From Candidatus Berkiella cookevillensis (GTDB lineage Bacteria > Pseudomonadota > Gammaproteobacteria > Berkiellales > Berkiellaceae), in NCBI RefSeq assembly GCF_001431315.2, contig NZ_LKHV02000001.1, forward strand, positions 1,488,001 to 1,552,000: a stretch of DNA of 64,000 bases. The letters run 5' to 3'. The translations under genes were made by a program, and so were the position numbers. Positions 44,674 through 52,306 of this stretch are shown in pieces; the first letter of the stretch is position 1; every line of letters starts with the position of its first letter. Under the pieces are notes generated by a model. It made no database searches and was not told the origin of the DNA. It saw only the letters and a program-made list of their open reading frames with translations.

Positions 44674-46560
44674 ATGAATAATAAAATTTTTATTTTTGAT
44701 TTTGATTCCACTTTTATTCAAGTAGAAAGTGTCAGCATTCTAGCAGAAATCACTTTGGCAGATCATCCCAACAAAGCGAATATAATGAAAGAGATCGACG
44801 CCTTAACCGAACAAACCATGGCTGGGTTATATTCTTTTTCAGAGGCTTTGCAACAACGCTTGCATTTATTTTCATTGCATCGCACACATATTCAAAAAGC
44901 AATTGAAATCCTCAAAACTAAAATAACCCCCTCTATTCAAAAAAACATTGCTTTCTTCAAACAATACGCCAACCAAATTTATATTGTTTCTGGTGGTTTT
45001 TATGAAATTATTCTTCCCATTGTTAAGTCTTTTGGGATACAAGCAGATCATGTTTTTGCAAATCATTTTTATTATAACTATGAAGGTAAGGTTGTAGGCC
45101 TAGATACAGAAAACCCACTTGCTCAAGATCAAGGAAAAATAAAGTTACTGAAAAAATTAAATTTTGTACCTGAACACACCACGATTATTGGCGATGGCTA
45201 CAATGATTATGAAGTTAAAGAGGCAGGCTTAGCGGGTACCTTCTACGCCTTTACAGAAAATATTAGCCGTGAAGCCGTTATTAAAAATGCAGATGCCATC
45301 ATTCATAACTTAGATGGTTTATTTTTACTTTCCGATATCGCTTATCAACCTCAAGATAGAAACAAAAAAGTATTACTGCTTGAAAATATTCATGAAAGCG
45401 TACGCTTATTTTTCCAAAACAAAGGCTATGAAGTCATCAGTGAAAAACATGCATTACCAGAAAATGAGCTTATCAAAGCATTAAGCGATATTCATATTCT
45501 TGGCATTCGCTCTAAAACAAAAGTCACTGCCACTGTGCTTGAGCATGCCCCCCAATTAGAAGCCTTAGGTGCCTTTTGTATTGGCACCAATCAAATAGAT
45601 CTCCCCAAATGCCAACAACAAGGTATTGCCGTGTTTAACGCACCTTATAGTAATACCCGCAGTGTTGTTGAACTCACCTTGGCTGAGATGATACTCCTGA
45701 TGCGAAGAGGTGTTGCGTTGAATCGAAAACTGAACCAAGGTATTTGGGATAAATCTGCTGAAGGCGCTCATGAAGTACGTGGCAAAACACTCGGCATCAT
45801 TGGCTACGGCAACATTGGTTCACAACTTTCTATCTTGGCAGAAGCCATTGGCATGCACGTTATTTTTTATGATATCGAAGAAAAATTACCTTTAGGCAAC
45901 GCGCGCGCATTATCCAGTATGGACAAAGTTTTGTCACGCGCAGATGTTGTCTCTATGCATGTAGATGGTCGTAAGGAGAATCGGCACCTTATTGGAAAAA
46001 GAGAATTTGAAAGCATGAAACACGGTGCTATCTTTTTAAACTTGAGTCGTGATTCTGTCATCGATGAACAAGCACTCTTAGAGGCACTTCAATCAGGTCA
46101 TGTGAAAGGTGCTGGCATTGATGTATTTCCCAATGAGCCACATCAATCTGGTAGCACTTTTCATTCTAAGCTTTTAGACCATGATAATGTCTTTCTTACC
46201 CCTCATATCGGTGGCAGCACGATGGAAGCACAAAAACATATTGGTGATTATGTTTCTAAGAATTTACATTCATATACCTCGCATGGTACTTCCAGCGGCA
46301 GTGTAAACTTTCCTCAAATTGATTTACCCGCTATTGAAAGCGATCATCGTATTATTCACATACATAAGAATACACCAGGCGTGTTAGCAAAGATCAATGG
46401 CTTGTTGGCAAGTTTCCAAAACAACATTGAAGGTCAGTTCTTAAAAACCAATGAAGACATTGGTTATGTAATCACTGACATTAACCACCAAGTTAAAGAT
46501 GAGCTGATAGAAGAACTGAAAAAAATTCCTAATACGATTAAAGTAAGGAAATTGAGCTGA
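44674..46560 (+). CDS. Fused phosphoserine phosphatase and D-3-phosphoglycerate dehydrogenase
   Basis: 628 residues. The N-terminal HAD domain (about 1-215) is a SerB-type phosphoserine phosphatase with motif I DFDSTF (9-14) and motif III GDGYNDYE. The C-terminal part (about 225-628) is a SerA-type phosphoglycerate dehydrogenase: NAD fold GYGNIGSQ, catalytic Arg in LSRDSVID, Glu in FPNEPH, His in TPHIGGST, and a terminal ACT domain (KNTPGVLAKINGLLAS). One polypeptide thus has the first and last enzymes of serine synthesis. The last codons and stop fall in the edge of a family M1 repeat. The ACT domain suggests serine feedback control. Confidence 0.9.
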   Translation: MNNKIFIFDFDSTFIQVESVSILAEITLADHPNKANIMKEIDALTEQTMAGLYSFSEALQQRLHLFSLHRTHIQKAIEILKTKITPSIQKNIAFFKQYANQIYIVSGGFYEIILPIVKSFGIQADHVFANHFYYNYEGKVVGLDTENPLAQDQGKIKLLKKLNFVPEHTTIIGDGYNDYEVKEAGLAGTFYAFTENISREAVIKNADAIIHNLDGLFLLSDIAYQPQDRNKKVLLLENIHESVRLFFQNKGYEVISEKHALPENELIKALSDIHILGIRSKTKVTATVLEHAPQLEALGAFCIGTNQIDLPKCQQQGIAVFNAPYSNTRSVVELTLAEMILLMRRGVALNRKLNQGIWDKSAEGAHEVRGKTLGIIGYGNIGSQLSILAEAIGMHVIFYDIEEKLPLGNARALSSMDKVLSRADVVSMHVDGRKENRHLIGKREFESMKHGAIFLNLSRDSVIDEQALLEALQSGHVKGAGIDVFPNEPHQSGSTFHSKLLDHDNVFLTPHIGGSTMEAQKHIGDYVSKNLHSYTSHGTSSGSVNFPQIDLPAIESDHRIIHIHKNTPGVLAKINGLLASFQNNIEGQFLKTNEDIGYVITDINHQVKDELIEELKKIPNTIKVRKLS

Positions 46561-46764
46561 GACGCGCTTCATGCCACTTAGTGAGAGCTGTTTTAAATTT
46601 GTATTAACCTCACCCGGCTTTCAGCCACCCTCTCCTAAAATTAGGAGAGGGACGAGCAAGCACATAGTTTGTAATTGTAGGATGTTTTTTTGAATTGAAT
46701 AATGATTATGGCACTTTCCCTCTCCTGTTAACAGGAGAGGGTGCCCGTAGGGCGGGTGAGGTTA
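46550..46764 (-). repeat. Miniature palindromic element, family M1, copy 2 (inverted)
   Basis: The core 46605-46764 is the same element as at 41385 in opposite orientation, with the ends TAACCTCACCCG and CGGGTGAGGTTA and both internal palindromes. The shared flank (GAGACGCGCTTCATG...AGAGCTGTTTTAAATTTG) extends left into the last codons of the serB-serA gene. Confidence 0.9.
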
Positions 46765-46784
46765 GATGAATACAATTATAAAAA

Positions 46785-48542
46785 CTACATACGCTCAACG
46801 GTTTTTAAACCTAAGAGCTGCATACCTTGTTTGAGTACACGTTCAGACAGTTCACATAGCTGTAAACGCTGATCTTGCGCTTCACTGCCAATCACACGGC
46901 AATCTCTGAAAAAAGCATTATATTTTTCAGCTAACAAATATAAATATTCACATAAACGATGTGGTAACAGATCATCGGCAATAGAATCTAAACTTTCATT
47001 AAACTGTGCCAAATGCAATGCCAATGCAATCTCACTCTCATGCTGAAGCGACACAGGAACCGTTTGCGCCACAATTCCCTTTTCTTGCAATTGTCGTTTA
47101 ATTCCATGGATCCGCACATAAGCATACATTAAAAAGGCTGCTGTATTACCTTCAAATTGAAGCATTCGGTCATAACTAAATTGATAGTCGTGAATTCGAT
47201 TAGAGGATAAATCAGCATATTTAATAGCATTCACACCCAAAGCATTAGCAATTTCAGTGATTTGCTCAGTATCTAATCCTCTGCCCTGCTCTTCTTCCCT
47301 TGCTTCCAAAATAGCCTGAGCTTTCTCAACAGCAGTATGAATTAAATCAATAAGACGTTCTGTATCACCCGAGCGTGTTTTAAATTTTTTACCATCTGGC
47401 CCTAAAACTAAACCAAAGGGAACATGATCAACGCGTGTTTTTTGTGGGTTTAACCAACCTGCTTTTTCAGCGGCTTTAAAGAGCATTGCAAAGTGTGTGG
47501 CCTGGCCAATATCCGTTACATAAATGAGCCAATCGCCCTTCTCTTCAAAGATGCGATGCTTAATTGCAGCCATATCAGTCGTTGCATAGTTAAAGCCACC
47601 ATCTGATTTTTGTAGCATGAATGGTAAAGCTTCACCTTCTCTGTTTGTATATCCGTCCAGAAATAAGCATTTTGCACCATCAGAAATTTCCACAATGCCT
47701 TTTTGTTCTAACTCTTCAATTGTGCTTTTTAAATAGGGATTGTAAAAAGACTCACCACGTTCATTTAAATCAATATCTAAAATATCGTAAATTTCTTGAT
47801 AGCTTTTACGTGAAATCTGACAAATCAAAGTCCAAATTTTTAAGGCTTCTTTCTCACCACCTTGCAAAGCAACCACTTCTAATTGAGATTGCTTTTTGAA
47901 ATTTGCATCTTCATCAAATTTCGCTTTTGCAGTTTTGTAAAATTGCACTAAACGTGGTAATTCAGCAGAATCAGGATCACTGATAACAGAAGGCTCATAT
48001 TGTTTAATATAGGCAATCAACATGCCAAAAGCAGTTCCCCAATCTCCCACATGATTCAATCTCAATACATCGTAACCGAGGAAACTTAAAACACGCGCAA
48101 TACTTTCACCAATAATGGTAGATCTTAAATGCCCCACGTGCATTTCCTTTGCAATATTAGGAGAAGAAAAATCAATCACTACTTTTTGATGCGAAGCTGT
48201 TTTGTCAGTTGCCAGATCTGGCGTTTGTAACATTTTGTTACAGCAAGATTCAAGCATAGCAGTAGAAAAGCTAATATTCATAAAACCAGGTCCAGCTACC
48301 TCTAGGGTAGCCAGCTCATCACCTAGAATTATTTTCGCAGCATCAAGTGCTGCCTGCGCAATTTTTTGTGGCGGTAAACGCAATACTTTAGAAAGCTTCA
48401 TCGCGCTATTACATTGATAATGTCCAAAACTACTTTGCGTGCTTTGCGTAATTTCTGCTTCAAAGTTTTCTGTTGCTAACTGTGGAAAAGCATCGAGAAA
48501 GGCTTTTGTAAACTGTGCTTTTAAATATCGTTTTAAATTCAT
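46785..48542 (-). CDS. argS: Arginyl-tRNA synthetase
   Basis: 585 residues, the usual length. The class I synthetase signature is HVGHLRSTIIGE (HIGH variant), the Arg-N domain is at the start, and the anticodon-binding (DALR) domain ends LLGLKTVERM. The usual KMSKS lysine loop is replaced by KKFKTRSGD, as in many ArgS proteins. It attaches arginine to tRNA-Arg in the cytoplasm. The start lies 2 bp after the VanX-like gene, so both are co-transcribed in the minus direction. A family M1 repeat lies 20 bp beyond the stop. Confidence 0.95.
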   Translation of the reverse strand: MNLKRYLKAQFTKAFLDAFPQLATENFEAEITQSTQSSFGHYQCNSAMKLSKVLRLPPQKIAQAALDAAKIILGDELATLEVAGPGFMNISFSTAMLESCCNKMLQTPDLATDKTASHQKVVIDFSSPNIAKEMHVGHLRSTIIGESIARVLSFLGYDVLRLNHVGDWGTAFGMLIAYIKQYEPSVISDPDSAELPRLVQFYKTAKAKFDEDANFKKQSQLEVVALQGGEKEALKIWTLICQISRKSYQEIYDILDIDLNERGESFYNPYLKSTIEELEQKGIVEISDGAKCLFLDGYTNREGEALPFMLQKSDGGFNYATTDMAAIKHRIFEEKGDWLIYVTDIGQATHFAMLFKAAEKAGWLNPQKTRVDHVPFGLVLGPDGKKFKTRSGDTERLIDLIHTAVEKAQAILEAREEEQGRGLDTEQITEIANALGVNAIKYADLSSNRIHDYQFSYDRMLQFEGNTAAFLMYAYVRIHGIKRQLQEKGIVAQTVPVSLQHESEIALALHLAQFNESLDSIADDLLPHRLCEYLYLLAEKYNAFFRDCRVIGSEAQDQRLQLCELSERVLKQGMQLLGLKTVERM

Positions 48543-48544
48543 TA

Positions 48545-49246
48545 TTATCTCTTTGGAAAAGGAAAATCAAAATAAGTATCAGGAAAAGGTTCATCTATTA
48601 AGCTAAAGTGCCACCATTCTTGCTCAATTCCTACGAATCCACATTCACGCATGAGCCGCTGAAGTAATTGTCGATTTTGATAAGCTTGAGTACTCACCTG
48701 TGTATTAGCAGGATGAGATAAGACATCCATAAAATCAAAGCAAGTACCCATATCAACGGCTTTGATTTGAGAACCAGACACATCCACAATATTGCAATCA
48801 ACCGTACTACCCCTGCTATGGCTAGAACGTCGCACAATATAGCCTAACTTAAAAAAATCAGCTTTATCTATATTCGGGTAATAATCTGATTTATTCTTAT
48901 CACAGCTTGAATGCGCCCATTGCCAAAAATCTTCACTTGCACGTTGAGGGCGATAACTATCAAGAATCAATACTCTAGGTTCACGGATATTAAATGCTTT
49001 TTTTACATCTGCATCTTGAATATATTCATGTAATTTTAATAATCCCTGTAAAGCAGGTAAAGTAAGGCAAGCTTGAATATCAGGTGTATATCCTGCCAAG
49101 GGGCGCCCCATTAGATTATCATCCGAGGTGTATTTAAGATCGATAATAAAAGGCGTCTCGTCTCCGAGTGTCACAAAGGAATCCGGCATGCTGCAAGATA
49201 ATTCCGCCAATTTTAAAGATTTGCTTTCATTCAATTTGATATTCAA
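48545..49246 (-). CDS. D-alanyl-D-alanine dipeptidase (VanX/DdpX family)
   Basis: 233 residues with the M15D metallopeptidase motifs: SSHSRGSTVD (SxHxxGxxxD, zinc His and Asp) and EWWHFSL (catalytic Glu and zinc His). VanX-like enzymes cleave D-Ala-D-Ala; DdpX in bacteria without vancomycin resistance recycles peptidoglycan or uses D-Ala dipeptides. No vanH or vanA-type ligase is nearby, so recycling is the likelier role. There is no signal peptide, so it is cytoplasmic. It is first in the transcript with argS. Confidence 0.86.
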   Translation of the reverse strand: MNIKLNESKSLKLAELSCSMPDSFVTLGDETPFIIDLKYTSDDNLMGRPLAGYTPDIQACLTLPALQGLLKLHEYIQDADVKKAFNIREPRVLILDSYRPQRASEDFWQWAHSSCDKNKSDYYPNIDKADFFKLGYIVRRSSHSRGSTVDCNIVDVSGSQIKAVDMGTCFDFMDVLSHPANTQVSTQAYQNRQLLQRLMRECGFVGIEQEWWHFSLIDEPFPDTYFDFPFPKR

Positions 49247-49366
49247 CCAACTTATTTGTGCCGTTTATCTCATTTTAAACTATTTTTATCTTTAAACCCA
49301 CGCCTATGCGTTTTCAAAAGCCGAATGAAGCGTTAACATAGTCATTCAGAAAATTTTGGAGTCGTT

Positions 49367-49741
49367 ATGTCACGTAAAAAGCGCGCAGAAACAGAACAAA
49401 TTCTAAAGGCATTGCCAATAGCAAATACTTATCAGGTTTACTATTCCGCTGAAGCAGAATCAAATTTCAATGCGCTGTCGCAAACTTTAGCGAAGCTAAA
49501 GGGCTTTTTACAATTCCTAACTAAATTAGACTGGGCACAGTTTTTACATTTTATGAACCATGCCTGCGTGAAACCAGCCAGAGATGTGAGCCTCAAAAAC
49601 AAAATGGCTATGCCTGAACCCAGCAGCAAACACGAGACTTACAGTGATGTGGTTATTAAAGGCAACGGAGAAACCCAAACACAAAGCGTACAGCCTGGCA
49701 AAAGAAAAGGTTTACGTCGTAGATTCGCGGCTTCTAAGTAA
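49367..49741 (+). CDS. Small hypothetical basic protein
   Basis: 124 residues, with GGAG about 6 bp before the ATG. The N-terminus is strongly basic (SRKKRAE) and the C-terminus ends KRKGLRRRFAASK, another basic cluster. The middle (YSAEAESNFNALSQTLAKLK) is helical. It has no homologue I recognise and no signal peptide. The basic ends might bind nucleic acid or serve as targeting signals; that is inference. A miniature element begins 15 bp after the stop. Confidence 0.6.
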   Translation: MSRKKRAETEQILKALPIANTYQVYYSAEAESNFNALSQTLAKLKGFLQFLTKLDWAQFLHFMNHACVKPARDVSLKNKMAMPEPSSKHETYSDVVIKGNGETQTQSVQPGKRKGLRRRFAASK

Positions 49742-49756
49742 GATATAAAGCCCTGT

Positions 49757-50021
49757 GGGACGACCCTGAGTGTTCCCCACAAATAAATGCTCGTCATTGC
49801 GAGTGGAAGCCGTCTATCATTGATTGAAAAAGCACAAAAACATCACGGCTAAAGCGAAGCAATCTATCATGAAATTTTTAAGAAGAGCGCAGTAAGAAAG
49901 ATTTCAAGATAGATTGCCACGCAAAAGACGTGACAGTTTATCTCTTATTTCACCTTTTTCCTGCGTCTTTTGCTCGCAACGACAAGTTCTTAATTCCTGG
50001 GGATCACTCAGGGTCGGCACG
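49757..50021. repeat. Miniature element with terminal inverted repeats, family M2
   Basis: The ends GGGACGACCCTGAGTGTTCC (49757) and, inverted, CACTCAGGGTCGGCACG (50005-50021) match over about 23 bp with few mismatches. A nested pair CGTCATTGCGAG / CTCGCAACGAC is inside, as are GCAATCTATC-type segments. It fills most of the 299-bp gap and has no ORF. It resembles the CATTGCGAG/GCAATCT repeats widespread in host-associated proteobacteria (recalled). Confidence 0.85.
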
Positions 50022-50040
50022 AAAATCCTACAATATACTA

Positions 50041-50502
50041 TCAGTAGTCATCATCCTCACCACTTGTATCTATTGTTATAATTCGCCATCCTTGATCTAG
50101 TAGCGAATGCTTCTCGTAAATAAATCGAAGTTCAATGGGAATGCGCTGCTTTTTGCCATCTTTCTCAATGTTCACAAAACCTTTGATGTAACCTTTTTTC
50201 GCTTCATGACTCAATTCATTTGCACCGGCTTGCCAGTTACGAGCCGTACTCAGACCTGAGCGTTCCAGCTCACTCTGAAATTGCTCTACTGTTGCAGTCT
50301 TTTTAAATTCTGTCGCCATCATAAAATAAGCCGTTTCGTAGCTTTTATTTTCTATCGAATGAAAAAAGCCTTTTGCCGCCATTGGTAAAACAGGCATTTG
50401 AGAAGAAATAAGGGCTATACCCGCCCCTAATATTGCAAATGCCACCAAAACATAAAGTAGTTTTTTGAAGAATCTAGGCACACAACCTCGTCTTATATAC
50501 AA
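50041..50502 (-). CDS. Hypothetical single-pass membrane protein
   Basis: 153 residues. An N-terminal helix (LLYVLVAFAILGAGIALIS) is followed by a domain of about 110 residues with the pattern FHSIENKSYETAYFMMATEFKK and a beta-rich C-terminal half. The overall form resembles small SnoaL/NTF2-like periplasmic domains of the DUF4878 type, recalled and uncertain. It is divergent from the small membrane protein at 50556. Likely anchored in the inner membrane with the domain outside. Confidence 0.68.
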   Translation of the reverse strand: MYIRRGCVPRFFKKLLYVLVAFAILGAGIALISSQMPVLPMAAKGFFHSIENKSYETAYFMMATEFKKTATVEQFQSELERSGLSTARNWQAGANELSHEAKKGYIKGFVNIEKDGKKQRIPIELRFIYEKHSLLDQGWRIITIDTSGEDDDY

Positions 50503-50555
50503 TCAACCATGTAATAATATTTAAATTATACCGCAAATTTAAGATAAGTGACCTG

Positions 50556-50813
50556 ATGATAGATATAGACCCCAACATAGCAGGACAACTACCTAAAAAC
50601 AGAATGCAACGTATTCTAAAATTGCTTTGGCAAAAATTCAAACATCAGTCTATCTTCACAAAATGGATCACTTTGTTGCTGATATTATTTACAGTGCTTG
50701 TCATTGTTGTATTTTTCTCAACCTTTATTATTTGGAAAATATTTTATTTCTTATTTGCACGCATATTTTTAAATAGCTTAGAATGGTATCTCATGCGTGA
50801 TCCCCACGAATAA
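50556..50813 (+). CDS. Small membrane protein with repeat-derived C-terminus
   Basis: 85 residues with one or two membrane helices (ITLLLILFTVLVIVVFFSTFIIW and FYFLFARIFL). The last codons (RDPHE) and stop lie inside a sequence matching the edge of miniature element M2 (GATCCCCACGAATAA versus GTTCCCCACAAATAA at 49772), so the repeat supplied the 3' end. The gene may have been extended or truncated by the insertion. Function is unknown. Confidence 0.6.
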   Translation: MIDIDPNIAGQLPKNRMQRILKLLWQKFKHQSIFTKWITLLLILFTVLVIVVFFSTFIIWKIFYFLFARIFLNSLEWYLMRDPHE

Positions 50814-50833
50814 AGATTCGTCATTGCGAGCTG
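50794..50833 (+). repeat. Partial copy of miniature element M2
   Basis: GTGATCCCCACGAATAAAGA followed by TTCGTCATTGCGAG matches the left arm of the element at 49757-50021 and overlaps the end of the small membrane protein gene. No right end is seen. Together with the third M1 element it accounts for most of the 412-bp gap before 51227. Confidence 0.75.
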
Positions 50834-50967
50834 AGCGATCGCCACAAAATTTTTATTCTGAGAAAATCAGATAATATGTCATGCCAGCGAAGGCTCATAG
50901 GCGTCAACTTAAATTTCGTAAGTACAGCCATAGCTATTGTTTAGCATGATTCTATCATGTATTTATC

Positions 50968-51188
50968 TAACCTCACCCGCCCTACGGGCACCCTCTCCTG
51001 TCAACAGGAGAGGGAAAGTGCCATATCTCATTATTCAATTCAAAAAAATCTGTTCTACAATTATAAACTATGTGCTTGCTCGTCCCTCTCCTAATTTTAG
51101 GAGAGGGTGGCTGAAAGCCGGGTGAGGTTAACACAAATTTAAAACAGCTCTCACTAAGTGCATGAAGCGCGTCTCAGCTTAATTTTAG
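50968..51188 (+). repeat. Miniature palindromic element, family M1, copy 3
   Basis: The 163-bp core (50968-51130) has the same ends and internal palindromes as copies 1 and 2, and a shared right flank reaching CAGCTTAATTTTAGG near 51188. It is in the same orientation as copy 1. Differences from copy 1 are mostly in the AT-rich middle. Confidence 0.9.
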
Positions 51189-51226
51189 GTCTCAATTATC
51201 TTTAAGTTGACGCATATGAGCGAAAG

Positions 51227-52297
51227 CTATACGCTCAATACGCCAAAACGCTGTCTTACTTGTTCCGCTTCTGCAGAAACACGTTGCTGTTTTGCAAGCT
51301 GTGTTTGCGCTTCAAGCTTCAAAGCTTGTAAGTCACCCCATGTTTGAACCAAAGGTTCTATCATTGATTTAGGAAATAAATTGTAACGGGCAGGCGTGCT
51401 ATTGCAAGTTCTAAAATGCTTCAATTTCTGTCCCAAACGCCGTTGTACAGCAATATCTAAATTAGCGCTCTGTGCTGGATTGTGCACCTCACCATTAAGA
51501 AGCTGATCAACCTCATTAATAATGCCCTCTGCATCAGCCACTCTGTCATCTGCTTGCAATCTTCTTTTACGATAATATTGCAAGGCTGGCATAAAGCGAC
51601 CACTTAAAAACTCACGAAGCGCATGTCCCAGTTCAGAATCTCGATCGGTGCCATCATGTTTATAATCATTTTTTCTAGCCACCATATCTTGAATTGCCCC
51701 TAAGGTTGCCTCTCTCGCCTGATTTCGCTCATCTGAAACTAAGCCTCTTTGAAAATTAGCAAAACAATTTAAAGGCAGAATGTGGCTTGTCACTGCATGA
51801 ATTCCACCGCGCCCACAATTAGGTTGAGGATCTTCGCCAGCGTTCACGCCTAATAATACATTGAGCTTATCTATTTCACTTGCGGTAAAAACGTATTCTG
51901 TATTGGTATTGCCCCCTATTTGGTAAGCTATGGTTCGATACACTTGTTTTGCAGCTGTGCCCGCAGTAGCCCCTCCCAACCACAATCCCAAGGCTCCCGT
52001 ACAAATATCAATGACCACAGCACCTGCACCATCCGACAATCCATTAAAACCATTAATAATGGTTTCAGGAATAATGCCGTCGACAATGGCACTTCCCCAA
52101 TCATAAAAAGCAGGCACTTCAATAAACAAGACACAACCACCCGCCATACCTCCTACCAAAACAACAAACATGCCTAAGTTTCTTAGCCTCTTATTGCCTT
52201 GGAAAAATCCAATAACCGCATTAAATGCTTCTTTAATTGGATTTAGTTTTAAACTAGACCACAAATAACTCAAACCTTTTGCAACACTTTCTTTCAT
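51227..52297 (-). CDS. Hypothetical membrane protein
   Basis: 356 residues. Hydrophobic segments at about 40-62 (LGMFVVLVGGMAGGCVLFI) and 88-118 (GAGAVVIDICTGALGLWLGG) suggest two membrane helices. The C-terminal 220 residues are hydrophilic and helical, with a coiled-coil-like end (LQALKLEAQTQLAKQQR). No family is recognised. The upstream FAD-oxidase fusion gene ends 9 bp before its start region, so the two are probably one transcript. Confidence 0.72.
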   Translation of the reverse strand: MKESVAKGLSYLWSSLKLNPIKEAFNAVIGFFQGNKRLRNLGMFVVLVGGMAGGCVLFIEVPAFYDWGSAIVDGIIPETIINGFNGLSDGAGAVVIDICTGALGLWLGGATAGTAAKQVYRTIAYQIGGNTNTEYVFTASEIDKLNVLLGVNAGEDPQPNCGRGGIHAVTSHILPLNCFANFQRGLVSDERNQAREATLGAIQDMVARKNDYKHDGTDRDSELGHALREFLSGRFMPALQYYRKRRLQADDRVADAEGIINEVDQLLNGEVHNPAQSANLDIAVQRRLGQKLKHFRTCNSTPARYNLFPKSMIEPLVQTWGDLQALKLEAQTQLAKQQRVSAEAEQVRQRFGVLSV

Positions 52298-52306
52298 TTT
52301 TACCTC

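Noticed and set aside
48545..49246. A vancomycin-resistance locus
   Set aside because: Only a VanX/DdpX-like dipeptidase is present, with no ligase or dehydrogenase nearby; gram-negative relatives use such enzymes for peptidoglycan recycling.
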